DNA of 11,999 bases from an uncultured Bacteroidia bacterium (lineage in GTDB: Bacteria > Bacteroidota > Bacteroidia > SpSt-205), in assembly GCA_937995505.1 (NCBI GenBank), contig CALKJV010000006.1, positions 1 to 11,999 on the forward strand. Reading direction: 5' to 3'. The notes beneath the pieces were generated by a model. The model did no database searches. It was not told the DNA's origin and worked only from the letters and a program-made list of their open reading frames with translations. Both the position numbers and the translations under genes were made by a program. Of this stretch, positions 6,652 through 11,999 are shown piece after piece; position 1 is the first letter of the stretch, and the number at the start of each line of letters is the position of its first letter.

Positions 6652-7393
6652 GGGCTGCGAGGAAGGGTTTATCTAAGCTTTCCCACAAAGCAATAAGTTC
6701 GCTTACGGAGAGCTGGTGGGGGCGCTGCCCATGGAGAGGGGCTGGGAGCTGGTCAGCAAACTGGGCTAAGTTTTTTCGCAGGATCTGTCGGGGCTGCCGA
6801 AAAGCCGCTCGTAAAAAAGCCAGAAAGCTCGGCCATTCTTTCAGGTCCAGTTGCGGGGCGCGTTCAAAGGCTACTACTTCGCTCCAGACCTTCGGTGGAG
6901 GGGAAAAGGCCCCTGGAGGTACGGAAAAGAGCCTTCGTACTCGGTATAGGCTTTGGAAGGCCACGGACAGCCGGCCGTAAGGCCGCTCTCTTGGCGGAGC
7001 ATAGAGGCGAGCGGCTACTTCGCGCTGTAGCATGAGTACTCCGGCGCGTATGTAGGTGCAGTGAGCCAAAATGCGAAAGAGGGCCGGCCCTGACAAGCTA
7101 TACGGAAGGTTGCTCACGAAGAGTAGGGGTATTTCTGGTAGGGGTACCTGCAAAAAGTCGCCGTTTATCCAGGTAGCCCGTTCAGCCCCGGGGAGTCGGG
7201 TTAAAGTCGCTAAGCAGTGTGCATCTATCTCTATGCCGATATAGGGACTCGGGAGCTGTAAGAGGAATCGGGTAAGGGCACCGTGGCCAGGTCCTACTTC
7301 TAAGAGGGTCTCGTCGGGACAGGGGGATACGGCTTGGACTATCCGCTGGGCGTAAGCCTCACTGCGCAGGAAGTGCTGGTCATACCGAGGCAT
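6644..7393 (-). CDS. rsmA: 16S rRNA dimethyladenosine transferase RsmA (KsgA)
   Basis: A SAM-dependent methyltransferase that dimethylates two adjacent adenines near the 3' end of 16S rRNA during 30S maturation. Numbering from the ATG at 7393 (249 aa): QHFL at 6-9, the SAM-binding EVGPGHG at 32-38, GIEID around 55, NGDFL around 78-81, and the target-base motif NLPY at 95-98. YGRLSV and [11 protein letters not shown] (163-173) are further family blocks. The frame extends to an ATG at 7444, but the extra 17 residues precede the conserved N-terminus and would lie deeper in nuoC, so 7393 is preferred. It overlaps nuoC by 14 bases and the dihydroorotase-like gene by 8, consistent with one coupled transcript. 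A weak -7-like sequence (TCGCTTTG, 7403-7410) lies 9 bases upstream but is not convincing. Confidence 0.95.
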   Translation of the reverse strand: MPRYDQHFLRSEAYAQRIVQAVSPCPDETLLEVGPGHGALTRFLLQLPSPYIGIEIDAHCLATLTRLPGAERATWINGDFLQVPLPEIPLLFVSNLPYSLSGPALFRILAHCTYIRAGVLMLQREVAARLYAPPRERPYGRLSVAFQSLYRVRRLFSVPPGAFSPPPKVWSEVVAFERAPQLDLKEWPSFLAFLRAAFRQPRQILRKNLAQFADQLPAPLHGQRPHQLSVSELIALWESLDKPFLAAHE

Positions 7394-7862
7394 TCGGCGG
7401 CTCAAAGCGAAGGGAAACCTCGTGATACTGCTCGGGGGCAGCATAGCTTTGCTGCAAGGGATGTCCTTCCCAGTCTTCGGGTAGAAGGATTCGCCGCAAG
7501 TCAGGGTGCCCCGAGAAGCAAACCCCTACCAGGTCGTAAGCCTCTCGCTCCTGCCAGTTAGCAGCCGGCCAAACGCTCGCTACAGAAGGTACCGCCGTGC
7601 CTTCTTCTACGGATAGGAGTACGACCAGATCGGTCAAGTACAATAGGCTTCTTAGGTCGTAGCGTAACCTAAAATAAGGGGGCCTGTGCGTGGCAGTAAG
7701 CGCTATAAAGTAATCCACTGCGCCTTCAGCTCGCAAGTATTGGGCGGCTGCGGGCCAGCGGTCAGCTTCGGTGAGGGTTAGAGTATACTGGCGGCCTGAG
7801 CCGATAAGGGCCCCAAAACGCTCAAGGGTTTCTAAAAAGGAGTCGCTCCAAGTCTTGTACAT
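7380..7862 (-). CDS. nuoC: NADH-quinone oxidoreductase subunit C (stand-alone nuoC)
   Basis: The 30-kDa-type subunit of respiratory complex I, part of the peripheral arm at the quinone-proximal connecting module on the cytoplasmic side. Numbering from the ATG at 7862 (160 aa): the family signature runs from about 98 to 141, with [16 protein letters not shown] at 98-113, [19 protein letters not shown] at 118-136, and the C-terminal tail. The frame opens further to 7946, but the added 28 residues are an out-of-frame copy of the conserved dnaA domain IV, so 7862 is chosen. This still leaves a 41-base overlap with the dnaA stop. No other nuo gene is present and the downstream neighbour is rsmA, so the nuo genes must be split in this genome. 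It is not fused to NuoD. No promoter of its own is evident; it is probably read with dnaA. Confidence 0.9.
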   Translation of the reverse strand: MYKTWSDSFLETLERFGALIGSGRQYTLTLTEADRWPAAAQYLRAEGAVDYFIALTATHRPPYFRLRYDLRSLLYLTDLVVLLSVEEGTAVPSVASVWPAANWQEREAYDLVGVCFSGHPDLRRILLPEDWEGHPLQQSYAAPEQYHEVSLRFEPPNASV

Positions 7863-9213
7863 GTTGGGCAAGGTCTCGGTTGATGGGAAGGGTCTCTTGT
7901 ACCCATTGGCAGCTGTGTAGGATGGTAGAGTGGTCTCGGCCGCCAAAGTGTTCCCCTACGGCTTTGAGAGCGTGGTGGGTGTACTTGCGGGCGAGGTAGG
8001 TAGCTACATGCCGAGCGTATGCGACGTTTTTCTTTCGGGATTTGCCGCGCAGCTCCTCAGGGTGTATCTTGAAGTAATCAGCCACAGTCCGCACAATCTG
8101 TTCTACGGTGACGGCGCGTGTACGCAGCGGCTTGAAGCGACTGACGATCTGCTGGGTAAGCTCTAAGGAGAGTTCCTTGCGGCGAATGGAGGTTTCGGCA
8201 AGCAATTGGATTACCACCCCCTCTAAATCTCGTACATGGCTGCGCACGTTCTCTGCGATGTAGCGCAGTATCTCTTCGGGAATCTCTACTCCTTCTTGGC
8301 GCAGTTTGTAGCGCAAGATGGCCAGGCGCGTCTCGTAATCGGGGGGTAGTATAGGAGCAGCCAGCCCCCATGAGAAGCGGGAGGTAATTCTTTCCTCCAG
8401 TCCTCGCAGTTCCTGCGGAGGGGAGTCCGCTGTGATGACCAGCTGCTTACCGCTCTGATGGAGCTGGTTGAAGACATGGAAGAACATATCCTGTGTACTT
8501 TCTCGCCCCATGAGAAACTGTATATCATCTACGATAAGCAGGTCAAGGGCTTGTACCTTTTGCAGGAATTCGCTAAATTTTTTATTTCGCACCGAGTCTA
8601 CATACTCCTGGGTAAAGTTTTCTGCGGTGAGGTAGAGGATGACTTTTTCGGGGTGTAGGCTGCGGGCATAGTTTCCGATGGCGTGAGCGAGGTGGGTTTT
8701 GCCTTGGCCGACTTCGCCGTAAATGAAGAGAGGATTGAAGGCGGTTTGGCCGGGTCGCTGGGCGACGCTGATGCCAGCACTACGGGCGAGCCGATTAGAG
8801 TCGCCTTCAATGAAGTTTTTGAAATCGTATTTGGGATTGAGGTTGGAGGGGAAGGGTTGACTGCTACGCAAGCCAGGGAATACAATAGCGGGGGGCAGCT
8901 CCTGGGAGGGGAGTTTCATGGGGGCTGCCTCTGCCGCAGTCATGACCTGATATTCTAAGCGTGCTTTGGTCCCTAAGAGGCGCCGTAAGGTTTTGACGAT
9001 AAGCGCAGAGAAATGCTCTTCAATGTACTCGTAAAAAAACTGGCTGGGCACCCGTAGGGTAAGCACATCGCCTCGCAGGCTCACAGGCTGGGCTGCCCCG
9101 AGAAACGTGCGCACGGGAGCAATATTTGTGCCGACGGTGCGCTGGATGATTTCCAGGCACTTCGCCCATACCTCCTCGGCAGACACGGGCGGTGCTACTT
9201 TTGAAACACCCAC
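7822..9213 (-). CDS. dnaA: Chromosomal replication initiator protein DnaA
   Basis: The AAA+ ATPase that binds DnaA boxes and opens the replication origin. All four domains are seen over 463 residues: domain I at about 10-90 ([11 protein letters not shown] at 13-23), a short linker II, and AAA+ domain III at about 125-360 with Walker A GEVGQGKT at 166-173. Walker B is LLIVDD at 225-230 and the likely arginine finger is Arg279 in ITSRF. Domain IV at about 363-463 has the DnaA-box signature [12 protein letters not shown] at 424-435. Walker A has Glu and Gln where most DnaA have Gly and Leu. The start is a GTG at 9213, overlapping the FHA gene by 19 bases. A second GTG at 9186 would leave an 8-base gap and a shorter N-terminus; both are possible. 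dnaN is not adjacent and no cluster of DnaA boxes is visible, so this is not evidently the origin. Confidence 0.96.
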   Translation of the reverse strand: MGVSKVAPPVSAEEVWAKCLEIIQRTVGTNIAPVRTFLGAAQPVSLRGDVLTLRVPSQFFYEYIEEHFSALIVKTLRRLLGTKARLEYQVMTAAEAAPMKLPSQELPPAIVFPGLRSSQPFPSNLNPKYDFKNFIEGDSNRLARSAGISVAQRPGQTAFNPLFIYGEVGQGKTHLAHAIGNYARSLHPEKVILYLTAENFTQEYVDSVRNKKFSEFLQKVQALDLLIVDDIQFLMGRESTQDMFFHVFNQLHQSGKQLVITADSPPQELRGLEERITSRFSWGLAAPILPPDYETRLAILRYKLRQEGVEIPEEILRYIAENVRSHVRDLEGVVIQLLAETSIRRKELSLELTQQIVSRFKPLRTRAVTVEQIVRTVADYFKIHPEELRGKSRKKNVAYARHVATYLARKYTHHALKAVGEHFGGRDHSTILHSCQWVQETLPINRDLAQHVQDLERLLFRNP

Positions 9214-9617
9214 GGACGCACTACAAAATATAAAACCGCACCGATGACCGCAATCACCGCAATAACCAGAATAGCGGTTAATCCCACACTTCGCTTATTT
9301 GTAGGGACCCGAGTAGCGCGCGTAGGGCTGTCACTTCCGCCGGCAGGGGGAGGAGGGTTGCGCAAAATAGCTTCCCAGTCCAGCTGATAGGAGCCCAGCA
9401 TGACTACATCGCCGGGCTTAAGCTTTCTTGACAAGATCCGCTCTCCATTCACGAGCACGCCGTTTTTAGAGCCCATGTCTTGTACTTCTACGCTCCCGTC
9501 GGCGTGTAGGGCAAGGATTGCATGCCTGCCGGAGATTTCGGGATGGTTCAGTACTACATCGCACTCCGCAGAACGCCCCAAAAGGAGCGAGCGTTTGAGA
9601 GAGGGAGAAGCAGTCAT
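9195..9617 (-). CDS. Small FHA-domain protein with C-terminal membrane anchor
   Basis: A 140-residue protein with an N-terminal forkhead-associated domain and one transmembrane helix at the C-terminus. Numbering from the ATG at 9617: the phosphothreonine-binding motifs are GRS at 14-16, SGRH at 29-32 and SKNG at 50-53. A Pro- and Ser-rich linker (about 87-108) leads to a helix at about 111-133 (GLTAILVIAVIAVIGAVLYF) and a short basic tail. The FHA domain is expected to face the cytoplasm and bind a phosphothreonine partner. The partner is unknown; no Ser/Thr kinase or phosphatase is in the window. A TTG at 9635 extends the frame by 6 codons, but the ATG at 9617 follows a perfect -7 box by 6 bases and is preferred. 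It lies between rpoN and dnaA, overlapping dnaA by 19 bases. The role is not known to me. Confidence 0.87.
   Translation of the reverse strand: MTASPSLKRSLLLGRSAECDVVLNHPEISGRHAILALHADGSVEVQDMGSKNGVLVNGERILSRKLKPGDVVMLGSYQLDWEAILRNPPPPAGGSDSPTRATRVPTNKRSVGLTAILVIAVIAVIGAVLYFVVRPWVFQK
9224..9232 (-). promoter_or_regulatory. Possible weak -7 element before dnaA
   Basis: On the minus strand TATATTTTG resembles TAnnTTTG with one extra T, and lies 10 bases before the GTG at 9213, inside the 3' end of the FHA gene. It resembles the rpoN box (TATATTTG, also 10 bases before the start). The mismatch keeps this tentative. Confidence 0.25.
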
Positions 9618-9623
9618 ACTCTG

Positions 9624-9631
9624 CAAATGTA
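9624..9631 (-). promoter_or_regulatory. -7 promoter element for FHA-dnaA genes
   Basis: Minus-strand TACATTTG is a perfect TAnnTTTG match in the 18-base gap between the rpoN stop and the FHA ATG, ending 6 bases before that ATG. A TTTG at 9651-9648 lies 16 bases upstream, slightly short of the usual 17-23. The predicted transcript has a leader of only one or two bases. Confidence 0.6.
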
Positions 9632-9635
9632 CCAA

Positions 9636-11123
9636 TTACATCGGAGGCAAACGGCGTCTTTCGCGCGCAGCGGGTATGCCCAGCTGCTCACGGTACTTAG
9701 CTACCGTGCGCCGCTTTATCTGAATACCCTGCTGCTCCTGCAGCAGCTGCACAAGCTGCTCATCAGAATAAGGCGCCGTAGGATCCTCTTGCCTAATGAT
9801 TTCCTCTAAGAGACTCTTGATGGCCTTATTAGAGATTTTTCGCCCGCTCTTTGTAGGTAAACCCTCTGAGAAAAAGTCCTTCAACAAGTAAATGCCGCAC
9901 GGTGTCTGAATGTACTTTTTATTGACGACCCGACTAATCGTAGAAACATCCAGCTTGGTAGCTTTTGCAATGTCCTGTAAAATAAGCGGGCGCAGATACT
10001 GCTTATTGCAACCTTGCAAGAAAAAGAGTCGTTGGTGCCGTACAATTTCTCGGGCGGTGCGGAGGAGAGTTTGCTCGCGCTGCTTGAGAAGCTCTAGAAA
10101 GCGTTCCGCGTTTTCTAAATACTCTTTTATGCGCTGAAGGGTTTTTACCTTATCGGGGTCTAGGTTGCGTTTATTGCTATGCTCTTCTAGCAGCTTTCGG
10201 TACTGGGTGTTGATGCGGAGGCGGATAGGCCGTGGACGCGCAAGCTCTACCCTGAGTACATCCCCTTCTATGTGCAGGATAAAGTCAGGGGTAACCTGCT
10301 GGGCTACTTCTTCTGAGAGACTGCTCGCAGGGCTCAGCGTAAAGCGACTCATTAACTGTAAGATTTGTCGCAGCTCGCCAGTAGAAAGCTTGTACTTTTT
10401 CCGGATTTTGTCTAAGTTTGCCTTAGATAGTAGTTCAAAATCCTCTTCTAGTAGGCGCAGTAGCCAGTCGCGAGAAGGCGTGTCTGAGGGCAAGGCTCGC
10501 GCTTGTAGGATAAGGCTCTCTTGCAGCGAGCGGGCGCCGATTCCTGGAGGCTCTAATTGCTGAATTTTCCGCAATACAGCCTCTACTTCCTCAATTGAAG
10601 GGGGATTTTCAGTAAAAGAAGGCTCATGAGCTAAAAACTTCGCTAATTTTGGCAAGGGCTCTTCTAAGTATCCTCGGTTATTCAGGTTACCGATGAGATA
10701 TTCGGCAATGGCGCGTTCTCGGGGCGAAAGGTCTAAGCCTGGTAGTTGCTCACATAGGGTATCGTAGAGGGATTGAGGGGCCTTGTAGTTGTAGGGGCCA
10801 TAGTACTCTTCTGGGGCCTCTTGGCCGGGGGTGAAAGGCTCAAGCGGCAATCCGTTTTCGGTGGACTCGGCGCCGTAGCTATATCCCGTGAGGATAGGCC
10901 CTTCTGGCACGTCAAAAGATATGCCTTCGCCTTCAGAAGAACTATCCTCCATGGAAGAACCGTTCTCCATTTCCAAAACCAGGTTTTTCTCTACTTCCTG
11001 CTCAATATGCTTTTCCAGCTCATCTACAGGTACCTCCAGTAAGCGGGCCAGCTGGATTTGGTGGAGGTTCTGGCGTAAAATCTGGCGCTGGGCCAGTTCG
11101 GGACGAAGGTGAGAGGCCGGCAT
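9636..11123 (-). CDS. rpoN: RNA polymerase sigma-54 factor RpoN
   Basis: The alternative sigma factor that recognises -24/-12 promoters and needs an AAA+ activator to open them. Numbering from the ATG at 11123 (495 aa): region I at about 13-53 is the Gln/Leu-rich activator-responsive segment, with LEVPVDELEKHIEQEVEKN inside it. An acidic region II follows at about 55-110, then the core-binding domain at about 115-300. The HTH region (DIAKATKLDVSTISRVVNKK) is at about 384-403, and the RpoN box KRRTVAKYR is at 470-478. The frame extends to 11165, but the ATG at 11123 directly precedes region I and has a perfect -7 box 10 bases upstream. The first 34 codons overlap the end of truA by 104 bases in another frame. 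No activator is in the window. The 18-base gap after the stop holds the next promoter. Confidence 0.95.
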   Translation of the reverse strand: MPASHLRPELAQRQILRQNLHQIQLARLLEVPVDELEKHIEQEVEKNLVLEMENGSSMEDSSSEGEGISFDVPEGPILTGYSYGAESTENGLPLEPFTPGQEAPEEYYGPYNYKAPQSLYDTLCEQLPGLDLSPRERAIAEYLIGNLNNRGYLEEPLPKLAKFLAHEPSFTENPPSIEEVEAVLRKIQQLEPPGIGARSLQESLILQARALPSDTPSRDWLLRLLEEDFELLSKANLDKIRKKYKLSTGELRQILQLMSRFTLSPASSLSEEVAQQVTPDFILHIEGDVLRVELARPRPIRLRINTQYRKLLEEHSNKRNLDPDKVKTLQRIKEYLENAERFLELLKQREQTLLRTAREIVRHQRLFFLQGCNKQYLRPLILQDIAKATKLDVSTISRVVNKKYIQTPCGIYLLKDFFSEGLPTKSGRKISNKAIKSLLEEIIRQEDPTAPYSDEQLVQLLQEQQGIQIKRRTVAKYREQLGIPAARERRRLPPM

Positions 11124-11880
11124 AGCTTTCCAGCAAATATAATGAGTTGCTGGGATAGTGCACATCCCAGAGAAAGAGCCCTTGTGGGGGGGCTAGGTGC
11201 ATGCCCCAGCGGCGGTCGCCTTGGGCAAGGGCGGCCTGGAAGGCGTCGGGGCGGAGCTTCCCTTGAGCAAAGCGGACCTGAGCGCCCACCAGTGCTCGTA
11301 CCATAGAGTGCAAGAACCGGTTGGCCTCCACCTCAAAGTACCAGAGCATAGGCTGGAGCTCGTACCACCCGGCCCGATAGATTGTGCAGGTAGTATCGGG
11401 ATATCGCTTGGGCTCTTTCGCAAAGGCTTGAAAGTCGTGTGTACCTACGAAAGTCGCTGCTGCCTTTTGTAAAGAGGTAAAGTCTGGGGTGGGGTTTACT
11501 GGCCAGCTCCAGGCCCGCCAGAATACATTTGGAGCCAGTCGCACATAATACCGATAGGTTCGGCTAAGGGCGCTATGTCGGGCATGAAAGGAGGGCCCGG
11601 CCTCGTACAGCGCCCAAGCCTGAATATCACTGGGCAGCAGGCGGTTGAGGCGATACAGAAGCCCTTCGGGAAGGGGCTCTGGGCTCTCAAAGTGCGCCCA
11701 TTGGGTTCGGGCATGCACCCCTGCATCGGTGCGGCCCGCGCCTACAAGCTTCACGGGCTGGCGTAGGAGCCGCTCTAAAACGCTCTCTACTGTACCTGCT
11801 ACCGTAGGCAGCTGGGGCTGCCGCTGCCAGCCCGCATAGCGTGCGCCTTCGTAGGCTAAGGCCAGTACATACCTTTTCAC
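11020..11880 (-). CDS. truA: tRNA pseudouridine synthase A (TruA)
   Basis: The enzyme that isomerises uridines 38-40 in the anticodon stem-loop of tRNAs. Numbering from the GTG at 11880 (286 aa): ALAYEGARYAGWQRQP at 7-22 is the family N-terminus, and GAGRTDAGVHA at 47-57 carries catalytic Asp52. SRTYRYYV is at 106-113, THDFQAFAK at 147-155, and APPQGLFLWDVHY at 230-242 is the family's usual C-terminal strand. The frame is open upstream to the window edge without a plausible ATG. The GTG at 11880 gives the standard N-terminus and overlaps an upstream stop as GTGA. After residue 242, where most TruA proteins end, there is a Pro- and Gly-rich tail of about 44 residues; 34 of these codons lie over the start of rpoN. 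The tail looks like read-through sequence without conserved features. Confidence 0.94.
   Translation of the reverse strand: MKRYVLALAYEGARYAGWQRQPQLPTVAGTVESVLERLLRQPVKLVGAGRTDAGVHARTQWAHFESPEPLPEGLLYRLNRLLPSDIQAWALYEAGPSFHARHSALSRTYRYYVRLAPNVFWRAWSWPVNPTPDFTSLQKAAATFVGTHDFQAFAKEPKRYPDTTCTIYRAGWYELQPMLWYFEVEANRFLHSMVRALVGAQVRFAQGKLRPDAFQAALAQGDRRWGMHLAPPQGLFLWDVHYPSNSLYLLESYAGLSPSSRTGPAPDFTPEPPPNPAGPLTGGTCR
11134..11141 (-). promoter_or_regulatory. -7 promoter element for rpoN
   Basis: Minus-strand TATATTTG matches TAnnTTTG perfectly and ends 10 bases before the rpoN ATG at 11123. It lies within truA codons just past the conserved truA C-terminus. I see no TTG at the -33 distance. A start site near 11130 would give a leader of about 6 bases. 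Confidence 0.5.
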
Positions 11881-11999
11881 GGATATGGCCGGAAAACCGT
11901 AATTCCACTCACTTTTGCTCGGCGCCGATCTAAATAAGCGCACAAATCCTCTCCATAAACCCACTTTCTCTCCCGAAGCGAAGCATGTGCAAAGGTGGG
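11877..11999 (-). CDS. 3' end of an unidentified upstream gene (partial)
   Basis: A minus-strand frame is open from the right window edge for 40 codons and ends in a TGA that overlaps the truA GTG start as GTGA, the same 4-base coupling seen between tatA and gatA. The visible residues begin PTFAHASLRERKWVYG and end near FRPYP. I do not recognise the family. The alternatives are that this is non-coding leader of truA, or that truA itself starts further upstream in its own open frame. The 4-base overlap favours a real gene end. Confidence 0.45.
   Translation of the reverse strand, partial: PTFAHASLRERKWVYGEDLCAYLDRRRAKVSGITVFRPYP

Noticed and set aside
8683..8958. Plus-strand frame of 91 codons opposite dnaA
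   Set aside because: It mirrors the codons around the DnaA Walker A region and has no motif of its own.
7822..9213. Replication origin near dnaA
   Set aside because: Only isolated partial matches to TTATCCACA are seen (near 4672 and 7163); there is no cluster of boxes, no AT-rich spacer and no dnaN beside dnaA.
11881..11964. Longer TruA starting at the GTG at 11964
   Set aside because: The added 28 residues precede the standard TruA N-terminus, have no conserved features, and the GTGA overlap at 11877-11880 favours the shorter start.

Overview
The window looks like chromosomal DNA of a member of the Bacteroidota (FCB group), possibly thermophilic. The grounds are a C-terminal type IX secretion (T9SS) sorting domain at the left edge, a lone NodB deacetylase and a carboxynorspermidine decarboxylase of types common in that phylum, no obvious Shine-Dalgarno sequences, and the Bacteroidota -7 promoter element TAnnTTTG directly in front of several start codons. 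Thermophily is only a guess, from the high Arg/Leu/Glu/Tyr/Trp and Pro content and the extreme gene packing. The content is almost wholly housekeeping. I see no mobile element, CRISPR array, tRNA or rRNA.

Left part (1-4332): the 3' end of a secreted T9SS protein is followed, with a 1-base stop/start overlap, by a polysaccharide deacetylase. This pair runs rightward and converges, with an 83-base coding overlap, on a leftward operon tatA-gatA-mltD: Tat translocase pore subunit, amidotransferase subunit A, and a LysM lytic transglycosylase. Middle (4359-5483): nspC runs rightward, divergent from tatA across only 26 bases. Right part (5434-11999): a long leftward train reads, in transcription order, 3' fragment of an unknown gene, truA, rpoN (sigma-54), a small membrane FHA protein, dnaA, a stand-alone nuoC, rsmA/ksgA, and a dihydroorotase-like pseudoenzyme. 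The last gene overlaps the end of nspC by 50 bases.

The most striking property is compaction. With the starts chosen here only about 44 of 11,999 bases are outside a reading frame, and nearly every junction is an overlap of 1 to 104 bases. Promoters therefore lie inside neighbouring genes or in gaps of about 20 bases. On the minus strand exactly three perfect TAnnTTTG boxes occur in the whole window, and all three lie 4 to 10 bases before an ATG (tatA, FHA gene, rpoN). This predicts nearly leaderless mRNAs.

The second notable item is the amidohydrolase-fold protein at 5434-6651. It keeps the dihydroorotase scaffold but has lost every metal-binding position I can align, so it is probably a structural or regulatory partner rather than an enzyme. 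I found no clearly new multi-gene defence or biosynthetic system here, and the findings are scored accordingly.
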